This document shows positions 24,727 through 31,297 of a stretch of 36,447 nucleotides of DNA, in pieces. The stretch is taken from the NCBI GenBank assembly GCA_051873875.1, contig JBJEFI010000105.1:1-36447 (forward strand), in the 5' to 3' direction. Positions within the stretch are counted from its first letter, which is position 1, and every line of letters starts with the position of its first letter. The DNA is from JBJEFI01 sp051873875. Lineage in GTDB: Bacteria; Bacillota; Bacilli; Bacillales; Bacillaceae_G. Under the pieces are notes generated by a model. The model made no database searches. It had not been told where the DNA came from and saw only the letters and a program-made list of their open reading frames with translations. The position numbers were made by a program, and so were the translations under genes.

Positions 24727-25554
24727 TTATATTCCACCTTTCAAAACAAATAGATCCTGTTTCTCATTTAAAATTGTCATTAGCTGTGATACTTTTTCTT
24801 CTGTTGAGCCTTCAAATATTTTTCCACCTTTTGCTTTTGGTGGTGCCCACACTTTGGATACAATTGTTGGAGAACCTTTTAATCCAAGTTGTTTAATATT
24901 TACATCATCTAAATCTTTTACTCCCCAAATAGTGGGTTGATAACGAGCTGCTTTAATCATATTTGGTAACGGAGAATAAGGAATATCATTAATTTCTTTT
25001 TCCACAGCAAATAAGCATGGCAAAGAAGATTTAATCACTTCATGACCATCTTCTAATTTTCGATGAACGATTGCATAGTTTCCTTCCTTATTTATTTCTA
25101 CAACTTTTTTTACAGATGTTAATGGTGGAATATCTAACCTGCGTGCAATACCTGGACCTACTTGACCAGTATCACCATCAATTGTCATTTTCCCGCATAA
25201 AATAAGATCCACTGGTTTTATTTTTGCAATCTTTTCAATTGCCTTTGTCAGCGCATAACTTGTAGCTAATGTATCCGCTCCAGCAAAAGCTCGATCCGAA
25301 ATCATATACCCCTCATCTGCACCTATTTCAATGCATTTTCGAATTGCTTTTACCGCAGGTGGTGGCCCCATTGTTAAAACGGATACAATTCCTCCATATC
25401 TCTTCTTTATTCGAACTGCTTCCTCTACTGCATGTGCATCATATGGATTTAAAATCGCAGGTGCACTAGCTCTGTCCATTGTATTGGTTTTTGGATTCAT
25501 CTTAATAATTTTCGTATCAGGAACTTGTTTAATACATGCCACAATATGAAGCAC
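24727..25554 (-). CDS. fixA: Electron transfer flavoprotein, beta subunit (FixA)
   Basis: The beta subunit of FixAB, 275 residues. In bifurcating Fix-type flavoproteins this subunit holds the extra FAD and the NADH site. The start is GTG at 25554, with AAAGGAGTG six bases upstream, giving a product that begins V/M-LHIVACIKQVPDTK as ETF-beta proteins do; the longer frame from 25608 lacks a ribosome site. Motifs: NPYDAHAVEEAVRIK, VLTMGPP, and LILCGKMTIDGDTGQVGPGIARRLDIPPLT, the adenine-nucleotide-binding signature. It is the first gene of a tightly packed fixA-fixB-fixC-fixX-(48-residue protein) operon. Confidence 0.93.
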   Translation of the reverse strand: MLHIVACIKQVPDTKIIKMNPKTNTMDRASAPAILNPYDAHAVEEAVRIKKRYGGIVSVLTMGPPPAVKAIRKCIEIGADEGYMISDRAFAGADTLATSYALTKAIEKIAKIKPVDLILCGKMTIDGDTGQVGPGIARRLDIPPLTSVKKVVEINKEGNYAIVHRKLEDGHEVIKSSLPCLFAVEKEINDIPYSPLPNMIKAARYQPTIWGVKDLDDVNIKQLGLKGSPTIVSKVWAPPKAKGGKIFEGSTEEKVSQLMTILNEKQDLFVLKGGI

Positions 25555-26020
25555 GTTATTCACTCCTTTTATATCATTAGTTAAGACAAACAATGCCCTA
25601 TTATTCAAATTTATTAAATGACAAGTAAAAATATGCAGCAGGAACGCAACAAGTTTCGTTATGTCTCTTTCCCCTTATTTATTCCAAACACACTTAATAA
25701 GTAACGGGAAAGAAGTTAACTTTTACACGGCGACTAATTGTCTATGAATATAAAATTCTGCATTATAACCAAATAACCTTTATAATTGTGAATTTTCTGT
25801 AAAACAAACTATAAATTTGATTAAATTTAAATAATTAGGAAGAATATACACAATAATATAGGAAAGAGTATCTTTTTAGTACTTACCTTCCCTCATACAC
25901 ACACCATCAACGTGCTATTTATCATAATTCTAGTCAGACAGCTCAATATAATAATAATCTATAATCAGCTCCTTTTAGAAAAAAATACAAGTTTAATTCC
26001 TTCTTGCCTCTTATTCAAAT
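25555..26020. other. Intergenic region upstream of the fix operon
   Basis: About 470 AT-rich bases without a gene I can support. At 25791-25805, AATTTTCTGTAAAAC matches the CodY consensus at 12 of 15 positions, which is weak in such AT-rich DNA. A sigma-A-like -35 (TTGTCA near 25623) precedes a poor -10. I see no FNR-type TGTGA-N6-TCACA site and no NifA/sigma-54 -24/-12 element. Confidence 0.4.
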
Positions 26021-26052
26021 AAAAAAGACTTGTAGCCAACGCTTCAAGTCTT
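26021..26052 (-). terminator. Terminator of the 67-residue gene
   Basis: AAGACTTG (26025-26032) pairs with CAAGTCTT (26045-26052) around a 12-base loop, followed on the minus strand by six U residues. It lies 35 bases after the stop codon. Confidence 0.82.
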
Positions 26053-26086
26053 CTCTCTCATATATTAGTATATTTATAACGCATTA

Positions 26087-26290
26087 TTATGCTTCTAATT
26101 CATCCGACCATCCAAGAAATTCTTCCATTACTTCTTTACATTTTGCAACCATAAGTTTTGCTTCATTCATATAATCCATTGCTCTATATTCTTGAAGTTT
26201 CTTCCGTGGTTGTCTTGTCATTTGCTTCATTTCTTCCATTGTCTCTACTGTTTTTAAGTGAAAATTAACATATACAACTTTTTCATTCAT
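26087..26290 (-). CDS. Unknown 67-residue protein with LexA-like boxes upstream
   Basis: Start ATG at 26290 behind AGGAGAGATGG. The product is mostly helical by composition, methionine- and charge-rich, with KKLQEYRAMDYMNEAKLMVAKC in the middle and a C-terminal VMEEFLGWSDELEA. It has one cysteine, no signal peptide, no membrane helix and no LysM domain, so it is not a YneA-type division inhibitor. I do not recognise the family. It is monocistronic, with its own terminator. The region before it has two boxes resembling the Bacillus LexA (DinR) operator (26306-26319 and 26348-26361), which predicts DNA-damage induction. Confidence 0.75.
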   Translation of the reverse strand: MNEKVVYVNFHLKTVETMEEMKQMTRQPRKKLQEYRAMDYMNEAKLMVAKCKEVMEEFLGWSDELEA

Positions 26291-26305
26291 TGTTCCATCT
26301 CTCCT

Positions 26306-26319
26306 CGTACATACGTTCG
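26306..26319. promoter_or_regulatory. LexA (DinR)-like box, proximal
   Basis: Minus-strand CGAACGTATGTACG fits CGAAC-N4-GTTCG with one mismatch. It lies 16 bases before the start codon of the 67-residue gene. Confidence 0.6.
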
Positions 26320-26347
26320 TTCTTTTTGTTATCTTTATAATAACATA

Positions 26348-26361
26348 AGAACAACTGTTCG
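26348..26361. promoter_or_regulatory. LexA (DinR)-like box, distal
   Basis: Minus-strand CGAACAGTTGTTCT has the perfect GAAC-N4-GTTC core with one flanking mismatch. Its centre is 42 bp (four helical turns) from the proximal box, so dimers would sit on the same face of the DNA. A -35-like TTGTTC overlaps it. Confidence 0.65.
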
Positions 26362-26473
26362 TACATAGGGATTTTGAATAAATTTAAAAAAATTACTGCG
26401 GCTCTTTCGAAGTTTTTAAATAATAAGCCTTCTCCCCTATTTATACAATTAACAATTAGAATAAGAGTAATAA

Positions 26474-27499
26474 TTATAAAAGACTAATCTTTCCCTTAAT
26501 CATTTTTGGGAAATTGAGCTTCTCTTCTATAAAATCTGATAAAGTAAACGTATGAGGCACACTATTTTCACCTATTCCAACTGTAATACTTAAATCTTTA
26601 GGCGAATACATAACAGTATGTAATGTACCAAAAAATTGTTGATAATATTTAAAAAATAGCGGTGATTTTCCATTATTAAATTGCTGGTAAAGTAAATCAT
26701 TTGATAAATTTTGCTTTGATAACTCATTTAGATACTTCTTCCGCATAATTGAACTTTGTATATCTTTTCTATTTTTTTGTTGTAATTTTTCCGATTCAAA
26801 ATGGTTTGTGCAAATCAATTGGTCTCCAAATTGAATTAGTTGTTTTTCAGGTGAAGCTTGTACAATTACTCCTTTACCGTGCATATCTGTCATTGAATAA
26901 TTATAGCAATAAGCATGAGGAATGTCTTTTATCATGTTAGTTGCTTGTTCTATATTTTCACATTGTTCTAATAGCATTCGCACAATTGTTGTCGCCATAA
27001 ACCCTTCTGTACAATACTCATTATTAACAAAATGTAGACCTACAACAAGACCTTTTTCGTTCATTCCATCTAGCCTACCAATTACTTGTTGACTAAATCC
27101 TACACTAGCATAGCCATTTTTCGGTCTCATCAAGACTAGTCGAGCATCATATAAATCTGGGCTAAAATCGTAATTACGTACATATGTACCATTCCATAAA
27201 AATGATGTACATCCCATCGGTGGAAACGCCATATCATATCCACTATACAGCTGAAGAACATAATCTAAGTCTACTTGAACACCTGTTGCAAGACCTCGTA
27301 GTTCTTCAAAAATATTCGGTGAAAATTGTTGTAACAGTAACTTTGCTTTTTGCGTGTTCACACCTGTAGTCATTTTAGCTAATAATTCTTCATTTACTAA
27401 AGCTGGTGATGATAATAATTCTCTTCCCTGTTGTAAACCCATCTCATAGTAACTCCCATATAAATCGATTACCTTCACAATTAACTCATCACTAGGCAT
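26474..27499 (-). CDS. C45-type Ntn hydrolase / acyltransferase-like protein
   Basis: A 341-residue protein of the C45 family (related to isopenicillin-N acyltransferase and conjugated bile salt/acylamide hydrolases), members of which self-cleave before a cysteine that becomes the N-terminal nucleophile. The likely nucleophile is C97 in PPMGCTSFLWNGTYVRNYDF. The following arginine and aspartate, the GRLDGMNEKGLVVGLHFVN region and TDMHGKGVIVQASPEKQ fit the fold. There is no signal peptide, so it acts in the cytoplasm. The ribosome site GGAGG lies within the last codons of the merR gene, whose stop is three bases before this ATG, so the two are one operon. The substrate, an amide or acylated compound, is unknown. 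Confidence 0.82.
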   Translation of the reverse strand: MPSDELIVKVIDLYGSYYEMGLQQGRELLSSPALVNEELLAKMTTGVNTQKAKLLLQQFSPNIFEELRGLATGVQVDLDYVLQLYSGYDMAFPPMGCTSFLWNGTYVRNYDFSPDLYDARLVLMRPKNGYASVGFSQQVIGRLDGMNEKGLVVGLHFVNNEYCTEGFMATTIVRMLLEQCENIEQATNMIKDIPHAYCYNYSMTDMHGKGVIVQASPEKQLIQFGDQLICTNHFESEKLQQKNRKDIQSSIMRKKYLNELSKQNLSNDLLYQQFNNGKSPLFFKYYQQFFGTLHTVMYSPKDLSITVGIGENSVPHTFTLSDFIEEKLNFPKMIKGKISLL

Positions 27500-27502
27500 T
27501 TA

Positions 27503-28279
27503 TTATATACCTCCATCTTCTAATTGAATGACAGGCAGAATGATTTCCAAATCAGATAAAGAACTTCCATGATACCATTCCATAATTGAAGAAATCGGCA
27601 TCCAACCATTTTCAATTGCATAATTTAAAAGCTTAAAATAACCATTTCTAATTGATTTTATTGGACCTTGAAATGGCATTGCCAATACAATTGATGAAGG
27701 TAGAACTTCTATTGAAGATGGCTTTACTATTCTCTGTATGTCTACAAGCTCCATTACACCAAAGCCAATTTGTACTTTTAATACATCTTCACCTGATAAA
27801 TATTTCAAATAATAATTTTCAATCGAAATATTCATCTTTTGTAATTGTTCTGCTTTTATTTTAAAATGATTTTTAAATTCTCCAACCCTCCCCTCCACAT
27901 TAAACCAAATAATCTTTTCTTCATGTTTTTCTTTTAAATAAATAGATTCACTTAAGGAGTTACTTTCTAAAAAACGATAGCTAATATCTAATAAATTACG
28001 TTTCCTTTTAATATTTTCTTTCCATAAAACCACCATTTCTTGTTTCCGTACAGAATCTTGTTCTTTAAGATACATTTTGATATCTTTTATCGATACGTCA
28101 ATCAAACGTAAGCTAGCGATTAATTTTACAACCTCTATTTGACTTACTTCATATACCCTATAGCCGCTATTATTCCTTTGAATTGAACATAATAAGTTTT
28201 TCGATTCATAATATCTTAATGCACTTTTTGAAACACCTGTTTTCATAGATAACGCTTGAATTGTCATTAAGTGGCTCAA
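27503..28279 (-). CDS. MerR-family regulator with GyrI-like effector domain
   Basis: A ligand-responsive transcription factor, 258 residues. It starts at TTG 28279 with GGGGGGAG five bases upstream. The N-terminal MerR helix-turn-helix and wing are clear: MTIQALSMKTGVSKSALRYYE, then NNSGYRVYEVSQIEVVKLI, followed by a dimerisation helix (about 70-120). The C-terminal half (about 130-250) looks like a GyrI/BmrR-type ligand domain: KVQIGFGVMELV, LAMPFQGPI, LLNYAIENGWMPISSIMEWYHG, LEIILPV. A promoter with a 19-bp spacer and a central dyad lies upstream (28303-28333). The regulator probably activates its own operon, including the Ntn hydrolase, on binding a hydrophobic or drug-like ligand. Confidence 0.85.
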   Translation of the reverse strand: MSHLMTIQALSMKTGVSKSALRYYESKNLLCSIQRNNSGYRVYEVSQIEVVKLIASLRLIDVSIKDIKMYLKEQDSVRKQEMVVLWKENIKRKRNLLDISYRFLESNSLSESIYLKEKHEEKIIWFNVEGRVGEFKNHFKIKAEQLQKMNISIENYYLKYLSGEDVLKVQIGFGVMELVDIQRIVKPSSIEVLPSSIVLAMPFQGPIKSIRNGYFKLLNYAIENGWMPISSIMEWYHGSSLSDLEIILPVIQLEDGGI

Positions 28280-28302
28280 ATAATCTCCCCCCTTTAAATT
28301 AA

Positions 28303-28333
28303 ATTTTAAACATTCAAGTTACATGAATCTCAA
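28303..28333 (-). promoter_or_regulatory. MerR-type promoter with 19-bp spacer
   Basis: Minus strand TTGAGA (28333-28328), exactly 19 bases, TAAAAT (28308-28303). ATTCA-N7-TGAAT lies within the spacer. A 19-bp spacer with an operator between the boxes is the hallmark of promoters activated by MerR-family DNA untwisting. Confidence 0.7.
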
Positions 28334-28369
28334 GAAAAAAATATAGACTTGTCTAAATTACAAGTCTAT
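28332..28369 (-). terminator. Terminator of the transglutaminase-like gene
   Basis: ATAGACTTGT (28342-28351) pairs with ACAAGTCTAT (28360-28369). On the minus strand a run of U residues follows. It lies about 150 bases after the stop codon at 28523, and its tail abuts the MerR-type -35 box. Confidence 0.7.
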
Positions 28370-28522
28370 TCTTAACAAGTTACTAATCATTCTCTTAGCG
28401 ATATATTTAATTCCATTTCTATTTTTTCAAAGAATAATCTTCTCCTTTTTAGTGAAGCTTATATTAACAAAATTCACTTATTAATATAAACGATATACAA
28501 AACAGCCCTATTAGTTGAATAG

Positions 28523-29131
28523 TTATAAACTTTCTGGGAGATGATATTTATACATTTCTAATGCATCAGTATGTTCCTCTAACACGGCTATCGTTTTTGG
28601 ATGTGGTTTCACATATATAATTGGATAGTCCTTTTCTTCGAATTCTTCATTAACGGAAAATGCCAATTTTTCTTCATCAATGGAGAATTGAGCATCAATT
28701 CCTTTTTTATTTCCTCGAGCATCTAATCTTATCCATTTATTAATAGATTTTAAGAAAACTGCATTTAAAGCATGGATACAATATCCTTTTTCAGGTGTAT
28801 CAAACAACATTAAACGTTGATAACAAAAACCTGTTGGTATTCCTTGTGAGCGTAGTAAGGATGCCAATAGATTTGATTTTGCATAACAAATTCCCTCTTT
28901 ATAAGCTAAAACATCTGAAGCATTACATGTAACACGTTTCCCTTGAATATCCCAAGAGTGAGCTATTTCATCTCGAACATATTCAAAAGCTATTTTTACT
29001 TTTTCAATTTCTGTGTAGCAAGGGCAAAAAAGCTCATTCACTTTCGCATCAATTGTAGGATTAGAATAATTAACTTCTTTTAATTCTACTATATAATCTC
29101 CCAAGTTTTCAGACTCAACAATTACACTCAC
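28523..29131 (-). CDS. Transglutaminase-like (papain-fold) protein
   Basis: A 202-residue protein with the transglutaminase-core triad: C82 in YKEGICYAKSNLLASLLRSQGIP, H120 in GYCIHALNAVFL and D137 in WIRLDARGNK. The spacing and the helix after the cysteine match Transglut_core enzymes. The start is GTG at 29131 with GGAG nine bases upstream; the longer frame from 29194 lacks a ribosome site. There is no signal peptide. Family members include proteases and amidases as well as cross-linkers, so activity is open. It is in its own unit, with a terminator at 28332-28369 and 294 gene-free bases upstream. Confidence 0.82.
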   Translation of the reverse strand: MSVIVESENLGDYIVELKEVNYSNPTIDAKVNELFCPCYTEIEKVKIAFEYVRDEIAHSWDIQGKRVTCNASDVLAYKEGICYAKSNLLASLLRSQGIPTGFCYQRLMLFDTPEKGYCIHALNAVFLKSINKWIRLDARGNKKGIDAQFSIDEEKLAFSVNEEFEEKDYPIIYVKPHPKTIAVLEEHTDALEMYKYHLPESL

Positions 29132-29376
29132 TAACTTCCACTCCTTCTTAAGCATAAATATGTATATAAAAGAAAAATATTCGATACTGATCATCCCATC
29201 CCTTCAAAAATTTGCCGAATCACTAATTGATTCTTTTTATCTTGAATTAATATGTCCTATCTCCTTTTAATTGAGTAGAAAACCTCACATCACTGCAGAT
29301 TAATAATTTATTCAATAGCATATCCCTCATAAAATACTATATAATTTTTGAAACATAAATTTATTGATACATAATA

Positions 29377-29415
29377 AACAAAAGCTAATACATTCAAACT
29401 GTATTAGCTTTTGTT
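29377..29415 (-). terminator. Terminator of the GyrI-like gene
   Basis: A perfect 16-bp stem AACAAAAGCTAATACA (29377-29392) with its complement (29400-29415) and a seven-base loop, eleven bases after the stop codon at 29426. The U-rich 3' arm fits termination of the minus-strand gene. Confidence 0.8.
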
Positions 29416-29425
29416 TATCTTTTCA

Positions 29426-29887
29426 TTATTTAATTGGCATAACAACTTTTGTTAGTAATTCACTCTCAGGAAACTCCAGTCCATTATAATAATATTCGTA
29501 TGCAGTACCTACTGCTTCATAGCCATGTTGTTCAATCCAACTTGCCATTTCATTATAAAGTGGCTCCATATCTCGATAAGGACCACGATACATACAAAAG
29601 ATAACTTTTCCAGCAGGAATCATTACGGAGTTTATTTCCTCTTTTGCTGGCAACGATGTCGTCACAGGAAATCCTATTTCCACATCAAGATTATGCATGT
29701 CCATATTATGATATGCAACAAAGGGTACATCTGCTAATTGTTCGTTAAGTTCTGTCAAATATGCTGACATCTTACCAAAGCTCTCCCCTATTAGCTGTGG
29801 TAACTTCTCAACGCTCGTTTTCGTTCTAATCGATAGAGCTGGTTGTTCATTACATTTTAATAATTCAATATTTGACATTTTAGGCAT
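29426..29887 (-). CDS. Stand-alone GyrI-like (AraC effector-binding) protein
   Basis: A 153-residue protein consisting only of the GyrI-like small-molecule-binding fold: two repeats of strand-helix-strand, with VEIGFPVTT, VIFCMYRGPYRDMEPLYNEMASWIEQHGY and ESELLTKVVMPI. It begins at ATG 29887 behind GGGGGAG. Such free-standing domains bind hydrophobic compounds or, in some cases, hydrolyse them; a conserved glutamate/tyrosine set at the ligand site is plausible in EYYYNGLE. The same fold forms the C-terminus of the MerR regulator 1.1 kb away. The gene ends at a strong terminator and is monocistronic. Confidence 0.85.
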   Translation of the reverse strand: MPKMSNIELLKCNEQPALSIRTKTSVEKLPQLIGESFGKMSAYLTELNEQLADVPFVAYHNMDMHNLDVEIGFPVTTSLPAKEEINSVMIPAGKVIFCMYRGPYRDMEPLYNEMASWIEQHGYEAVGTAYEYYYNGLEFPESELLTKVVMPIK

Positions 29888-30014
29888 TTTTCTCTCCCCC
29901 TACTTTTAGATACATTTTTATTTTATCACCTACTACTTATCCAAAATATGTATTATTACCGAAGTTATAGTGACTAAACGATGGCATTCGACAAGAAAAC
30001 TATTTCTATTCAAC

Positions 30015-30049
30015 AAAAAGACGACAAATAAAAACTATATTTGTCGTCT
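30015..30049 (-). terminator. Terminator of the GH18 gene
   Basis: A perfect 12-bp stem AGACGACAAATA (30019-30030) with TATTTGTCGTCT (30038-30049), followed on the minus strand by four to five U residues. It lies 27 bases after the stop codon. Confidence 0.88.
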
Positions 30050-30076
30050 AAAAAACGATCTTCTTTAAATTGTCGT

Positions 30077-31222
30077 TTATATTTTTCCACTTTGCTTTGC
30101 TACGCCATAAGCAGCGCCTACAAGGCTAGTGTAGTCCATTGTATCTCCTGATAACTCCCAGAATAAAACACCATTTGCACGTTGGATTGCAATTTTTGTC
30201 TTTGTTTGTACTTCTGGTATATCATTATAGTAGTTTTCTACACCATTAATTGTTACATGATTCCGATAGGCATTATCTGGGTCCATTTTAATAATGGCTC
30301 GATATGTGGTCATTGAAGGTCTTGCATATGCAGGTATACCAAGGGTTAATTTGTTTTTAGGAACCCTTGTCATCCAATAATCTAAAGCATAGTTTGCAAA
30401 ATCAATAGAGGAATGCTCAGGACCATCTCCACCATCATAAGACATGATATTAATGAAATCCGCTTGTTGAAGTGCTCTATCTGTGTATCCATTTACTGTT
30501 TCTGTATATGGAACACCATTAAATGGATTTACCCCACCAATAACAGCTGTTGATAATCCTTTATTTATTGGTTTTAATCGTTTTCGTAACATAATCATTA
30601 AATCTTGGTATCCTTGTTGAGATGGCGTTCCTGCTTTAGGAAACTCCCAGTCCACATCAACACCATCAAAATCATAATCATAAACAACTTGCATAATACT
30701 GTCAACGAGTCGATTAGCCGAATCCGCTTTTGACATTGCTTCTTCAAAAACACTTGCTAATACAACATCACCATCCGAGTAACCACCTACAGATACATAT
30801 ACTTTTACTCCATACCTTTTCGCTGTAGTTAATAATTCTCTTAATTTTGTCGTATTTTCAAGCGGTTTAATAGTACCGTCTGCTGTTGGCAAAATAAAGG
30901 ACCACATAATATGTGTAACTTTATCAAATTGAATGGAATCTGCTAATGAAATAGATGTCCAATATGGATAATATCCTACAATCCTAAATTTTGAACTTTG
31001 TTGTTCATAGCGCTTCCATTCATCTATGATTTCGTAGGCATCTTGTTGTTGATACCCTTTTCCTAGTAAATAGCACAATGCACCTAAATCTGTCATTACT
31101 TCTTCTATATTTTCCCCACCACGTTGATATAAGAAATAGCGCGCCCACTGTCGAGCATATTGATATTCTTCTGGTGATAACTGTCCATGATCAGATGGAT
31201 AATAGTTATGATAAGGTGACAA
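30077..31222 (-). CDS. Glycoside hydrolase family 18 protein without signal peptide
   Basis: A 381-residue GH18 TIM-barrel protein, cleaving chitin-type or peptidoglycan GlcNAc linkages. The catalytic motif is intact: DFDGVDVDWEFP with proton donor E193, and the SxGG motif is SVGGYSDGD (144-152). Late-barrel motifs FINIMSYDGGDG and LTLGIPAYAR are present, ending VLFWELSGDTMDYTSLVGA. The first 75 or so residues (MSPYHNYYPSDHGQLS, then helical EEYQYARQWARYFLYQRGG) form an extra helical domain I do not recognise, with no signal peptide. The TTG start at 31222 has GGAGGG eight bases upstream. A cytoplasmic or spore-associated enzyme is possible. Monocistronic. Confidence 0.87.
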   Translation of the reverse strand: MSPYHNYYPSDHGQLSPEEYQYARQWARYFLYQRGGENIEEVMTDLGALCYLLGKGYQQQDAYEIIDEWKRYEQQSSKFRIVGYYPYWTSISLADSIQFDKVTHIMWSFILPTADGTIKPLENTTKLRELLTTAKRYGVKVYVSVGGYSDGDVVLASVFEEAMSKADSANRLVDSIMQVVYDYDFDGVDVDWEFPKAGTPSQQGYQDLMIMLRKRLKPINKGLSTAVIGGVNPFNGVPYTETVNGYTDRALQQADFINIMSYDGGDGPEHSSIDFANYALDYWMTRVPKNKLTLGIPAYARPSMTTYRAIIKMDPDNAYRNHVTINGVENYYNDIPEVQTKTKIAIQRANGVLFWELSGDTMDYTSLVGAAYGVAKQSGKI

Positions 31223-31297
31223 AAGCCTTCCCTCCTATTCAATAGAACTACATTCATTTCTATTTATACGAAGGGTAGGCTTTATTAAGAACAATCT

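Noticed and set aside
25555..26020. Sigma-54 or NifA control of fixABCX
   Set aside because: No GG-N10-GC -24/-12 element and no TGT-N10-ACA site found.
26459..26480. PerR-like sequence (TTATAATTATTACTC on the minus strand)
   Set aside because: It matches only 12 of 15 bases in AT-rich DNA and lies at the 3' end of the C45 gene, not in a promoter.
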